From Stercorarius parasiticus (taxonomy: Eukaryota; Chordata; Aves; Charadriiformes; Stercorariidae): a stretch of 64,000 nucleotides of DNA. The DNA lies in NCBI GenBank assembly GCA_013396915.1, contig VWZL01002220.1, positions 484,870 through 548,869 of the forward strand, given 5' to 3'. Position numbers and translations under genes: made by a program. This document shows, piece by piece, positions 35,018 to 47,475 of the stretch. A model generated the notes under the pieces. That model saw only the letters and a list, made by a program, of their open reading frames with translations, was not told where the DNA came from and searched no databases. Each line of letters opens with the position of its first letter. The stretch's first letter is position 1.

Positions 35018-37418
35018 CTGTGGCATGAGGTAGAAAATTTGTGGTACAAAAGATCTCGAGAAAATAATTGACTCAGTGAATAATTTATTGAATTTACTGA
35101 AAATATTGACCTAGATTTAATATTTTGACATTCAGAACACGGAAAATGAGTTAAATTGGTATGTTGAGTTAGCCTACAGTGAGACTGTTGCAGCATGATT
35201 AATTTACAAGTGTGAGTCGTTACTTGAGAAGAGCCATTTAGCTATTAAATGCTCTGCTTGGGTTATGCTGACATTTTCTTCACACTAAGTTGATGACCTG
35301 TGGTCTCATCTTACCAATCACTAGTGAAGACAAGAGCTGTGAAAAAAGAAATCGTGAGTGATTAGCAGGCTCGGGGGTAGGTAAGGATTGCAATTCTGGA
35401 TCTCTGACTCCACTTTTTCTCTATCACCTTTGAACAGATCTGATACCAGGTCCCAGCAGCCTGGTATCTTGTCTTAACCACTTCTTCTGTATTCAAATTG
35501 CAGAGGCCATTGGAGTCTGGTGCACTGAAGTTTAAATTACTTTAATTGAGTGCTAGCCTACTTCTTGGAAGAGTGGCTGCTAGACCTGCTTATGCTTTTG
35601 ACAAAAAAGCATCTAATAGCAGAGAAAGTTCAGAATGGAAAATCTTATTGAATGTCCAGTAAGGAAAGCAAGAGCTAGATATGGACAACAGGACAGTTGG
35701 GTAGTACAGAAAGATTATGAAATAAAAATGATACTAAGATGAAAGTAGTTTTCTATTCATTGTGTAGACTGACGTAGTTTCTTTTGACAGAAACCTCTCC
35801 CTTTGGTGGACATCAGATAACCAAGCTGCTACGATGTCAGGCCTTCCAAAGAAGCAGATTGTATCAGGGAGAATACAAAGCTTCCAGACTAGACGTATAA
35901 CTGTACCTGTAGGCATCTGCCTGCATAGACATACCCTGCGTCACAAGAAAGAATTTTGCTTTGCCTGGTTTACGTGAATCAGGCAGTTCTTGGTTATGTA
36001 CGGCAGCCACTGAGCCAGCCTTGCCCAGCCCCAGGCACTTGAGCATAACTCGTGGCAAAAATCTCCAGAGAAAGAAGCTACTTGCTGCAATTTGTCAGCT
36101 GGCTGAAGCTTTTAACAAATATTATTGTGCAGAAATATTCTCTGCAGGAAGACGTTTACAAAGGGTTCACACTATTTTCAAGAAAAGGAAAAATTATGTC
36201 AGCAAATGCTAGCTACAAGGGAAGTGTTTTAAGGGGTAGGGGATTTGAAGATGGGTTGTGGTATTCATGAAGGGAAGTGTGGAAGTGTGTTAGGTGAAGG
36301 AAGAAGTTAAAGGGAGATAGGTAGCACTAAAGCAGTGAGGGAAGCAGTGAGGAACTCCAGAAACATAGAGGGATGGGAGGCCAGGCTTGGATTCTTGACA
36401 AAAAGGGGTCTGATTGCAGTTCAGGCTACAATACCACCATGTTTTCAGTTACCCCTTAAACTGCTACTTGCAACACACAAGTCCATAAGCAGACAAGGAA
36501 AAACAACTCTGTATGTGCTAGTAGCTCCAAAACGATAATGATTTAAAGAGAGGATGGTATAAAGGTTTATGTGTTGTAACAGGATCATGGGAAAGAGAAA
36601 GGAAAGGCATTTTCATCTTCCTTGCTTCATAAATAAGTGACCAGGAGTGGAAGAAGAATTTAGAAATCCACAGTGTCCCCTACTTTGCACAATAGTACCC
36701 CAAGCACCACTAACTCCTACAAAAGCAGGTCCCTTTCAGGGTAACGATAACAGGAGATTCAAGGAAGCGTTCAATTTGCAATTGAAGAAAACCAGTCCTA
36801 GTTATCTACTTATAGGTGTTACTATTTCAGAGATGGGTGTCTGAGCTCTCTTCAGAGTCAGCAAAGAGAGCCCAGCGAGTGAGTCTCTGCCTCAGGATGA
36901 GTTGAGGCACTTGCTAGATTCACTGTTGGATCTCATTGACTATTATGGGAGACGGGACACCTAATTTGCTTGTAGACATCAATTAAAGATCTTTACAATT
37001 CTCAATGTAAAAAATTCATTCTCAAGTTAGACTCAAGATACCTACTTCTCTGGGGATGTTGAAATCTGTTAGAATGTCTGCAAAACTTATCAGAAGCAGG
37101 AAACCAAGAGTTGAGGTAGTCTCCACGCTCCTTTAACTCTGCCTTCTGTGCGCAGTGCTGCCATGCACTAGCAACCTGCATATTTTGTGTCTGAACTCTT
37201 CTGAATAGGAAGTACCACCTACAGGCAAATACAGTCTCCTCCACAGACAGAATACCAACCTTTGCTGCAGAACTGCAGACCCTGTTTCACTCTTACCTGT
37301 GTGACTAAACCTGCCACAAGCTGAACATACTCATGGAGACAGTCCCCACTGTTAGACTCTTGGTCCTTGTAACCAACAAGAGCTGCAGAAAGAAGTACTG
37401 GAAGTAAGCCTAATGGGT

Positions 37419-37799
37419 CATAAAATCATAGAATCATAGAATTGTCTAGGTTGCAAGGGACCTTTCAGATCATCTAGTCAAACCATCAACCTAACTCTGA
37501 CAAAAACCATCACTTAACTATATCTCTAAGCACTATGTCTACCCGTCTTTTAAATACCCTCAGGAATGGTGCCTCAACCACTTCCCTGGGCATCCTGTTC
37601 CAATGCTTAATAAACCTTTCAGTGTAAAAATTTTTCCTAATATCCAGTCTAATCCTCCCCTGGCACAACTTGAGGCCATTTCCTCTTGTCCTATTGCCTG
37701 TCACTTGGGAGATGAGACCGGCCCCCACCTCTCTACAACCTCCTTTCAGGTAGTTCTAGAGAGCGATAAGGTCTCCCCTCAGCCTCCTTTTCTCTAGGG
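37419..37799 (-). mobile_element. CR1 LINE 3' end, divergent subfamily
   Basis: On the plus strand it begins ATAAAATCATAGAATCATAG, a doubled 3' repeat. The ORF2 tail on the minus strand includes [19 protein letters not shown] and [17 protein letters not shown], ending in VLRDIVK. This ending, and the 3' UTR with CCATCAACCTAACTCTGAC, differ from the other copies, so it belongs to another CR1 subfamily. A frameshift separates it from the upstream [13 protein letters not shown] block. Confidence 0.92.
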
Positions 37800-40700
37800 T
37801 CCTTTCAGTGTGTAAGAATCTCTTTTCTTTGATTGTACGTAGGGCAGTCAGCCTGAGAGGATCCTCACAAACCAAAGGGAATGGCACGCCCAGACAAATC
37901 GTTTCAATAACCAGACCTCTGGCACTCGGCCTCTTTTGCACCACAGAACTGCTGCTGGTGTGTCAGGCAAGTTGCAACACTCACAAAATTTCAGGAATGG
38001 CTGAGGAATGGCATCACTGAGCACCAGCCACTGAATCTCTTTTGGAAAGCACATCCTTTTTAGTTCACAGGTGGCAGGCAGAGAAAGAATTGACTTGAAA
38101 AGTTACAGCAGTTCTGCAATTTATTCAAACTGACATAAAACAAGGAATGACTACTTAAAATAACCAACTCCTTACTCTAGTACATGATCAGAGCTAGAAA
38201 ATGATATTGAAGCTGGGAAGATGAAGAGATGTTTGGCTATGCCGCAAACACAGTTTTCATCTATAAGCACGGGAGTGCACACTGAGAATGGAGCAGATGC
38301 TTCCAATTATCTGCAATAAGGAGAAGAGAAGGGACATTTGAAAATATAGCTGGTATTAGGTGGCTTTCGAAGACTCTTGGATGAGGAAGAAAAGCAAGCA
38401 CAGTGTAACAAAGTTGTAAAAGTTGAAAAACTCATGTGCATTCTGATGATTGAAAGCAAAACAACCAAACTGGAAATCTTATCGTAGAGTTTTTTTCCTA
38501 TTTTAAACCATGAAAAACTTTACAGATGAAATATTATTGCCTTTGATGTTGTAAAATGTTATTCAAATTTAAATAGACTTACATGCTTAACTGTGGCTAC
38601 TGCCTGCTCACGTAGCGCTTGTGTATGAACTGAAAATAGGATTCTCATAGAAAGGGCCAGCTTGTAAAATACATTACCGTACAACGTAGATGGGCAGACA
38701 GATAAATGTAGCCCTTTTATTCACCCTTTTGTAATTCCTGCATGCCACATCCTGCGGCACGTTTCTGATTTGCTATGTGCTTAGCAAGATGATGTTCAGG
38801 AAGTCTGAATGGCCTGCCCAAACCATGCATGTGCTGACGGGCAAATTCACATCTTGTCCCTTGTTACTTACTCCGTACTAGCTCAGGCCGCCTGCACTCT
38901 TTGCTGATGGCATGCCCTTTTTTTTTTCTCCTGAGCATTGTGAAGAAAAGAACCACAGACAGTCTCTCTCTACAGTGAGCTAACTTGTGCTAAGCGTGTG
39001 TTCCAACCAGACCTTCACACTTTCCCACCACCCTACTCCTTTGTCTGTTGTGAGCTTGTCCACGTGACAGATATGTGAGGTGCTATCAGAAGACACAATG
39101 GTAAATGCAAACACACAGGTTTTGGATAAGGGTGCCCTGGACAGGCCAGAGCTCAGGATCTGTCCACATTCCATCCATGTAGCCAAGCACTTTGACCATA
39201 TGGACAGCATGTGACAAAGGAGCCTACAATGAAACCACAGTTGTGAGTTTGTTCTCCTAGGCAATGCCAAATGCATTTTCATCTGTTTGGTTCCAGCACT
39301 CTTCTTTGCTTCATTAATTGTCTGGAGGGAAAAAAAGAAGTGCAAGCAACTAGCTAGATGAGAAAGCAGCAGCTACCTCTAATTTCCTGGGAGTGGCTCA
39401 CTGTTGCCTGGCAATAAACACATTGCAGCTTATCTGTCTTTAAACTTATTTTGCTACACCTGGGACATCTTGAAATGCACAATGGTCAATAAAACAGAAA
39501 CAAGCTTTCAGCAAGACCTTCGTGCTCTCAGCCTTTTTTAATTTTTTTAAAATGGATCCATCTTGGCTGTATGGAAGGAACTCTTATTTCAATTTGCCTC
39601 TGCAAAAGGTATGAGAAAAATACATCAAAGATAAAATTATTAGCAACAATATGAACTCATCAACAATTGAGATAACATGTTCCTGATAAAATACCACTTT
39701 TTAAAAGGTTCTCTTTCACTCCACTGGTTTTAGATGTGACTGCTAATTTATATGCAGTACCTGCACACACTAGAGCTTATCCACGTGTCAGGACAACTTA
39801 AAAATCCTGTAGGAAAATGCTCTTTTCTTGGCATTTTGTGCAAAACCTCAAATACTAATGACTGAAATTAACTTGAAAACCATTGTTGTGTGACTTTGTG
39901 CACTCAGCAGTACTGCCTAAAATACTGTCTCCAGACAGGAGTGTTGAAATTGATTTAAGGTAATACATTCTTCATTCAGCAAACTTCTTACTGATTACTT
40001 CAAGTCAGATAATTGTTCTTATTCTTGGTGTTCTGTTAAGTTCCCTCAGTGATTTGACATTGGCCGTTGCTGGCTAATTTGTGGTGGCCTGTAGGAAGAG
40101 TGGATAATGAATTCTATATTGCAATTAGATGCCTCATTTCATTCTTCCCCAAGAACCACAGGTAGCTGCTCAACAATGATAGGGAATTAAAGGAATCCTG
40201 AACAGCTGGGTATCATCTCTTCCTTCAAACACTGATTCACTATGGGCAAGTCAATGAAAGGTTACTGCTTGCTGATTTGGATGGATAGACAGAAGTCTTG
40301 GGGATTATTATTAAGATTTCACTATTTGTTATCAATGTAATTTTGTAAAGAAAGTGAGTCCAAGTCAGTAGACTGGGTACACCATAAAAAAAGTAAGATC
40401 TTATGTCCTCATTTACCTTCTTGAGGAAAAAAGACAAGCAGTTTAATTCAAGGAAGCAAATTTGAAAGGATATGATTTTAAAAGTTTAATGCTTCTTGAA
40501 TAACTTTGCAAAAGGCCTTTAAAAATATATCCTGACGTCTGAATTTTGTTGCGCAAAACAAAGTTCAACAATGGTTACTGCAAGAGGCTCCGCGTTCAAA
40601 GGCATGGTCTGCTGAAAGTGCTGCCAGTATTACATCCTAGCTTTGTGGCCTTCACACACCAGTCTTTTCTGCCTCACCAGTGTACACAATGTACACATTA

Positions 40701-43700
40701 ATATTTTTTTAATCTATTTTTCCCTAAAATACTGTATCTCAAGAAGTTTAAAACAACAAAATATGAGAAAATGAAGAAAAAATTAAAATATAACCAATGA
40801 CATTATTTTAACTTACCTTTCAATTACATCTTAATTGTGTTGTAGTATAATATCAAGGGTACAAGGGGCACTTGGAGTTGAATTCATAGGCCTTTAGTGG
40901 CATTTTAGGCATCCTGGAGTATCTGAGACACCTACACATGGTTTACCAGATAATATAGGACCTGTGGGTGGCTTCTGTCCTTCTGGAGCAAGGAGGTAGG
41001 AAGGATGACCTGGGATGCCTTAAAATGGTGCTAAATCTAATTTTGGCTAGTAAATCTCACCCTTTTTGTCTAGGATTACCTTTGAAAGGCAACTACAAAT
41101 AAAACTCTTCTGTATATCTGTTCATGTCTGATTTCTACCATACATGGCTGCTAAGTAGTTTTACTAATATAGATTAGTAAAACGGTAGAAACAGAAGTAT
41201 GAAATTTCCTTTGTATTTTCAGAATTGGCAGGAGGTAATCATCTGAAATTCTGCATAGGGATATTGCATAGTTAATAGTCTTTAATGACAATTCTGCATG
41301 TTAAATAAAGGTACTGAGTGGTTCACTATATAAGTAAAGGTAATTTTAATCTCAGCTGGGCACCATCCACATCTACTGTCATGTGACAGACAAAATGAAA
41401 GGTCTAGAGAGGATCCAGCTGGTATTTCTCAACCGAAACGCCAGTTATGTGGAGACTGTAACCTTCTTGTTCTTTCAGGGCAAAGCTAAAATAAATCAGG
41501 AGAAGAAAAAAGTGATATCATATGTATTCACCATACAGATTAAGGGAGTTCTTTGCTATTATGCATGCGCTTTCTTTAAAATGACATCATGAGTATGTCC
41601 CAGGTAGAGGGATATGGGAAAGGGCACCTTACAGTATATTTGCGTATTTTGAAGAACATCAGCATTTCAAAGGCCATTTCAATCTAGTGCACGTGTTTCA
41701 CTGTGATTTGTCAATATATTTGCATCAAATATGAATCAATTATTCTCCTACAAATTTGTCCATGATGAGGATATCATTAATCCATATCCAAGCCAAGAAG
41801 TAAATATCTGAATTTGGATAGGATTATCAAAAGCAAGAAATAATAGCAAATTAAAAATTAGCAACTGAGCAGATTTCCTGTGACTGGAGTGTAAGTGGAA
41901 GACAGAGCAAGTTGACAGGCAACTGATTTTTGAACATGATACCTTGTTGATCTATTCAGTCACCCAAGCAAAGGAGGGGTTGAGACCCATTTTCCCACTT
42001 TCTGGTTTGACTGCTTACTACTGATAACTTTCTGAACCAGATGTTCATATTCAGGTGGATAGATCATTTCTATCACTCAGGAGTCAGGGCAAGGAACAGT
42101 AAATACTGTCAAGTGGAGGCCTAGGCTTTGTTGTCAGAGACAACTTAGACCATAACACAGCTTGCTACATAAAATTATCAAACAATACAAATTAAAGACG
42201 CACATATAGTACTATCTGAATTCAAGGTTTAAAAACAATAATTAAAAAAAAAAAGACAATCATCTTCTAGAGCCTTCTAGAGGGCAGAGACTGACTTCTG
42301 GCAGTGTCTGTAGGACCAAGGTATATTTTGGGTAAGATATGAAGAAACTAAAAGTAGTATGAGAGGATCAACAGACAAACTGAAAACTAAAATACTGACA
42401 TGAAATTTTTCTTCGTGACAGCAGCCACTTGTACAAATCATTTTGTTAGTCTGCACATAAATATCCTGGGTGGAGAATCTGGCCATCCCAAAGATTCCCC
42501 AGGTGTTTCTTGCTGTAGAATCGACCAAACTGTACAATATAAGTTACTTGACAATAGTCAGTAGAAACTGTTCCTTCAGGTGTTGAAATGAATGTGTAGC
42601 ACAATTTTATGTACATAAGATAATTAGGATATGCTTTTTTATTTACTTTAGGGTACTCAATAGTGATGGATCACACACATGCTAGAGTGGTCACTCAGGA
42701 CCATAGTTCAACTGTCTGTTGAACAGAACAGCAGTTCAGGGAGTGTGTCCTGATCCAGTTGAAGGTGCTGCTGGAAGGACCCTTGCAACAGAGACTCTCA
42801 CTACCACCCAGACTGCAACCGGCCTGCTTGTTTGCGAAATTTGTTTTTCCCACCTATTTATCCTATGGCAAAGGTTTTCCAACACTCGGTCCATGAGTGT
42901 CTGTGCTACTCTGTACTTGTTCTTTTCTGACAGCAAGACAAAGCCAGTCTAAACCCAAATTGTGTAATATATCAGCTAGATGTGAATGGGCTACTCAGGC
43001 ACTGGGGAAGTACAGTGGTATTAATAGGGTGCTTTCCTTGGGCTAATGGTACTCCTCAGCCAGATGAATAGACCTAGGGGAGTACCATTCTAACACAATT
43101 AAAGCAGTTCCAGCATCCTGTGCTGTCTGCTTAGAGGTAGCCTGAGATTTTGTTTTTTTTAATACAGATATTCTCTCTGAGACACTAGGAAAGATGGAAT
43201 ACATTTTCTTCTTTTGCAGATATTTTTTCTTTTCTTTTGTGTATAGATTTTTATTCCTCAAAGAAGCAGGACTACAAGAACAAAAGATGTCAGCAGCTTT
43301 AGTCTATTTAAATTAACTTTATTCCTTTTCCTCCCTAAAAAGGCAATTATTATCTTCCTAACACCATCTGAAAAACACCAAATGGTTTCTCTTGATAAAC
43401 CTTTCTTTGCATAAAGGCATAAAGGCAGAGGGAATGAAATGAAAGCCTTACATTTCAAATATTTTAGTTGATATGTTCCTTCTAATTCTATATCTTGAAC
43501 TACATGTTACTAACATTACATGTTAGCTTGCCAAAGGAGGAAGCAGGCCAAGATCTCTGTGTTTACAGCCATGAATCTTGATTAATTTAGACTAATGATA
43601 GGCTTGCACAAGGACTGTTTATTCTTTAGAGCAATCTTCTTCTTCCACCAAAATTAAGACAGCAGTTTGCCGTGGTAGGGGTTGGTTTTAAGGACCATTG

Positions 43701-44541
43701 TGAACATCTTTCTGTGATGTTATCATTAATGTCAGTGCTGTGTTTAACTACCATATAAACTTGCAATGAGTGAGAAGGGACAATCTTATTTTATACTTTT
43801 TGTAGTATAAAAAGCAGTGAAACCCTTACCTTGGTTGGAACCTCCAGATAATATTGTAATAGTCATAAAAACAGATAGGCAATCAGGTCGAGTGAATATG
43901 CCATGCTTTAGGTCTCCAAGGAAATCTTAGATCCCTGCCTCTGTTACAGCCTCTCTTTTCAGTTATGTTACCTACCTTATGCTATTTATCAAACATCCTT
44001 TTTAACAACAGGGAAAAAATATCCACATGATACAACTATATTCTTAGTGATCTCCAGTTCCACTCCAGTGCTTTTTCATGTAAGAAAGTACTTTTTGGTC
44101 TGTATTAATGCAAGAGAACAAAACAGCCTGCCCATTTCCTATCCCTAGGCATATCTTCCAAAAATAGCCTCAAGTTAGCTAGGCCATAGTCCCTACCCTG
44201 CCTTTCTCACTACACAAAGAGCATGAAAGAAAAGGGAATGGCAAAAGAGGCTCTGGCCTTATAGGAAAAAAAAGCATTTTTGCGATCAGGTAACAAAGTT
44301 GCTCCATCCAAGTCGAAAGATGTGACCTAAAATGAGATTTGGAATTGGGGTAAAAGATATTGAAAGGTGAGTCCTTGCCCTCAAGGAGATGGTCTATATG
44401 GAAAAGCCTGGCAGTGGGGGATCTTTTCTTAAGAAATTTAGGCTTATGCAATCTTTATGCAAAAGAAAAAGCCCCAAAAGGTTTCCCATGAACAGAGAGC
44501 GCAAAGCAGAAGCAGACAATTTAGGTAATTTTCAAGCAGAG
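37800..44541. other. Unique AT-rich non-coding sequence
   Basis: No gene is recognised over 6.7 kb. The longest frame (minus 38,980-39,345) matches nothing I know. A nested inverted repeat lies at 41,132-41,191. An acceptor-like tract (TTCTTGTTCTTTCAG) near 41,478 has no convincing donor partner. Confidence 0.5.
41132..41191. repeat. Nested inverted repeat (hairpin)
   Basis: The inner arms GTTTTACTAAT (41,158-41,168) and ATTAGTAAAAC (41,173-41,183) are a perfect 11-bp inverted repeat around a 4-nt loop. An outer pair, TTTCTACC (41,132-41,139) and GGTAGAAA (41,184-41,191), also matches perfectly, with an 18-nt bulge on the left. It could be a small transposon remnant or a chance palindrome. 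Confidence 0.7.
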
Positions 44542-44701
44542 AAAGTGGGTGGTGAGGAGCTCCATTTACCAATGGCTGTGGGGACCCTCCAGCTCCTTCT
44601 AAGACCATGACGGGTACAAAGAGGGAGGGTGGTGTGGACCTCCCTTTGTCCAGGGTTGTAAGGATTTTCCAGGTGCCTGTAGGACCATGATAGTGTATAG
44701 A
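44542..44701. repeat. Two-copy 80-bp tandem duplication
   Basis: The unit at 44,542-44,621 and the unit at 44,622-44,701 share an exact 80-bp offset. Landmarks are GGGTGGTG near each start and GACCATGA at 44,603-44,610 and 44,683-44,690. By eye about two thirds of positions agree, so the duplication is old. No third copy is seen at the same spacing. Confidence 0.65.
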
Positions 44702-45120
44702 CTGGGGCTATGTGTGTTTTCTTATCCTTAGATCAATGTCTTTGCAGAAAGTTGCAAGTGGCAGAGGAGGGAGAGGACAGGAGTGTGCCATGGTCTGGTC
44801 ACATCCCTGTCCAGGTGTCGAGCTGTAATACACAGGAGAAGCAACAAAGGAGGAGCAGCCACCCCCCATTGCCATGGGCAGCAGCCCCTGACCTCCCCTC
44901 CCTCCTCTCTCTTCTCAGCCTTTGTTCTCCTGGATCTTCGCCTCCCAGTCCGGGCTGTCACAGCCCTTTTTATACACATTCTGGGCCTCCCATGTCACCA
45001 ACCCCCTTGTGACATGGACACCACCAGCGTGTTACCTGCAGTGACACAGCCATGACATCACAGGGGCTGGTGTCTGGAGTTAGTGCTGCATCACTATGAC
45101 ATGGCTATTATCTTCCATCA
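44702..45120. other. GC-rich patch with promoter-like motifs
   Basis: It is much more GC-rich than its surroundings. It includes a TTTTTATAC word (TATA-like) at 44,967-44,976 and repeated GTGACA/TGACAT words, ending in TGACATCA at 45,053-45,060, which is one base from the CRE consensus TGACGTCA. It might be part of an old LTR or a regulatory element. Open frames across it have no known counterpart. Confidence 0.25.
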
Positions 45121-45611
45121 TTCAAGCGAGAAGAAAAAACTGATGAATAGTAATTATAATAAAACCTGAAGAACTAGTAATGCTGGGGAGGAAAATTAAG
45201 TAGCTGTAGTAGCAATTTAAAGGACAGTGGCTCAGCAAAGGTTGAAAGAGAATTAAAAGTAGCAGGTTCTGCCTACTGCTCAGTTTTAAAGATTTATGTG
45301 GTACTTGCTGCTGAGATTTGTGGGTTTGAAGACTAAATGCTGGAAGAAAGATGCTTGTCAAGTTGACTGAAGGTAATATTTCACACCTTTCAAATTAAAG
45401 ACATGTCCAGTGCCAAAACCCTGCATCCATGGGTGGCTGACAGTGCTGAGGAGGTTTCGTCGTGCAATTTAATTTCTTCTCCAGAAATGAACCAGGGATT
45501 TTGCCAGACTTTTGTGTGCTACATATTTCAGTTGGACACTACAATGAAATACATGAATTAGCTTCCATCTACTTGGTTCACTGAAGGCTATTACATCCTC
45601 TTTAATTTACA
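45121..45611. other. Unique non-coding sequence
   Basis: About 490 bp without recognisable features. Confidence 0.45.
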
Positions 45612-45867
45612 AGAGGCAATGGGCACAAACTGAAACACAGAAGATTTCATCTAAACATCAGGGAACACGTTTTCACTGTGAGGGTGACTGAGCACTGGGA
45701 CAGGTTGCCCGGGGAGGCTGTGGAGTCTTCGTCCTTGGAAATATTCAAAAGCCATCTGGATGTGGTCCTGGGCAACCTGCTCTAAGTGACTCTGCTTGAG
45801 CAGGGGTTTGGACCAAATGATCCCCAGAGGTCCGTTCAGACCTCAACTGTTCAGTGATTCTTTGATC
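45612..45867 (+). mobile_element. CR1 LINE 3' end with an undamaged ORF2 tail
   Basis: Plus strand 45,621-45,785 encodes the last 54 codons of CR1 ORF2 without stop or shift, with blocks GHKLKHRRFHLNI, TVRVTEHWDRLP and FKSHLDVVLGNLL then TAA. The 3' UTR and an imperfect terminal repeat (TTCAGTGATTCTTTGATC) follow. It is close to the subfamily at 60,048-60,470. The 5' truncation removes all catalytic domains. Confidence 0.93.
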
Positions 45868-46350
45868 TTTGGTGCATGAAAATCATTGCTTTCCCCATAT
45901 TTATTTTCTCATCAATTATTTTAGTTTGGCTGATGTTAAAAAATGGAAGCAAGGAAAACTGATTATGTACAGAAGAGAGGTGACCTTTAAATAATCAAAT
46001 ACAAATGACAATAAACTTTTTCCAGGGAATTATTGCAGATCCTCTAAATGCTTCAACTGCAGTGTGTGTCAGCTTTGACTACTGTTGACATTCAGAGACA
46101 GGCAAGCAGGGAAGTGGTTGGAAATTACAGGATCCTGTTGGTTAGAGATAGGGTAGAGGAGTATTTAAAACATGCTCTTGGACTCCCCCTGGGACGCAGT
46201 GTCCAGCTTACTCAGCTGATGTGCAGAAGATTGCTAGTTGGACTCTGTTCCCTTCCCTGCTGTGTTTTACATTGACCTGAGATGAGACACTGGGTAGCAA
46301 GGTCATCCCAGCTTCCCCTTTCATCATTCTTTCACTTCCTTTGCTTCTAG

Positions 46351-46402
46351 GATGCCTTGTCCAATGGCGTCCAAACACTTGCTGCATTTCAAGAAGCTGC
46401 AG
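46351..46402 (+). other. Exon-like segment, 52 nt (candidate)
   Basis: A long pyrimidine-rich acceptor (TTTCACTTCCTTTGCTTCTAG) and the donor GCAG|GTATTT bound 52 nt. All three frames are open, so the length gives little coding evidence; frame 0 reads DALSNGVQTLAAFQEAA with one base left over. The next strong acceptor downstream is at 47,270. It may be a non-coding RNA exon. Confidence 0.2.
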
Positions 46403-47269
46403 GTATTTTGCCTGCTACTGACTGCACTGTATTTTGTACACTCTTCACTAGACAAGGCAAAAAATGCATTAAGAAAATCACTTGTTGCTCTTGTCTACCA
46501 TGTAATGGTTTCACAGTAGATCCAGAGAATAGATCCAATATCTGTGATGATCTTGTGATGATCACCGTCTCCTCAGCCCATTGTCAGAGGCAGCGTGTAA
46601 TAACCAGGTGTTTTATCTCCCAGCAAGTATCACACATTTTAATTTTCTGATTTAGTGGGGTTTTTTTGTCAGGATGGTATAAGACTATTTTTTAAAAAGC
46701 AAGCAAAAATAGAAATGAGAGAGCAGGCACCATCCAGTGCATTGCCCCAATTCCTTAGCTGCCTTAGTTGCTTAATGTGTTAACTTTATCTGCTGCTGGC
46801 ATATGCAAACAGTCTCTGGAAACGTGGTTGCTGTTCAGGAAGTAAGGGCTTCCTTACTGTAAAAATAGTCACTTTAGTAATAAAGTATGGTAGATGTCTT
46901 CCAAGATGGAGAGAAACATGTATCTGCTACCCAGAGAAACCTATGGTCCTACCCAGTTGATAGCCGCAGAGTTGTATTGATTTGAGAGAATTTTAAAACT
47001 TGCTTATCAGTGTACAAAAAAGAGAGAGAAATAATGTTTCCAGAAGGGCAAGGGTGGGACAGGATATAAACAAGAACAAAATAAAACAGAAACCACAGAA
47101 ACCTGAAAAAACTATTGGTCTGTTTTGTTTCTTTTGGCTTTAATCGCATTCTCATTTTCCTCCCCATTTATGGATGTTTTGGCTCTTGGGGCAGTTTGAG
47201 AGGACTGGCATGGTGATGACACCAAAGGATGTGACCTACTTCAGTCCTCCCTCTTTCCTCCCTTTTCAG

Positions 47270-47475
47270 AAACTGGTATTCTTTCAAAAGGAAACAGTAG
47301 AGAAATGGGCCTGTCAAGTTTTAATGATGCAGAAAACAATAAGGAAAACACGTTTTAATGTGATAGTCTTTGTATTTTACACAGGAAATACAAAAAAGCA
47401 AAAAGGGATTTAAACGATCACCTTTAAGGCATCCAATTCTAAGGTTTCAATAAACAAGTACATTGCTCGCTGAAA
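47270..47475 (+). other. Candidate terminal exon with polyadenylation signal
   Basis: One of the strongest acceptors in the window (TCCCTCTTTCCTCCCTTTTCAG) precedes 47,270. Entered in phase 1 from the 46,351-46,402 block, the frame runs 28 codons, is hydrophilic, and stops at 47,356-47,358. AATAAA follows at 47,449-47,454, a plausible distance for a last exon. No family is recognised. The two blocks together could be the 3' end of an unknown transcript or a coincidence. Confidence 0.2.

Larger units (their letters stand above)
30906..37418. other. Unique AT-rich non-coding sequence
   Basis: No known gene. It contains the candidate exon at 31,593-31,645, a T run ending in an ambiguous base (31,794-31,808), an ACC repeat (33,878-33,890) and a minus-strand exon-like block (34,911-35,017). 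A strong acceptor tract (CTCTCTTCTTTCTGGCAG) near 33,720 has no usable donor after it. Confidence 0.5.
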
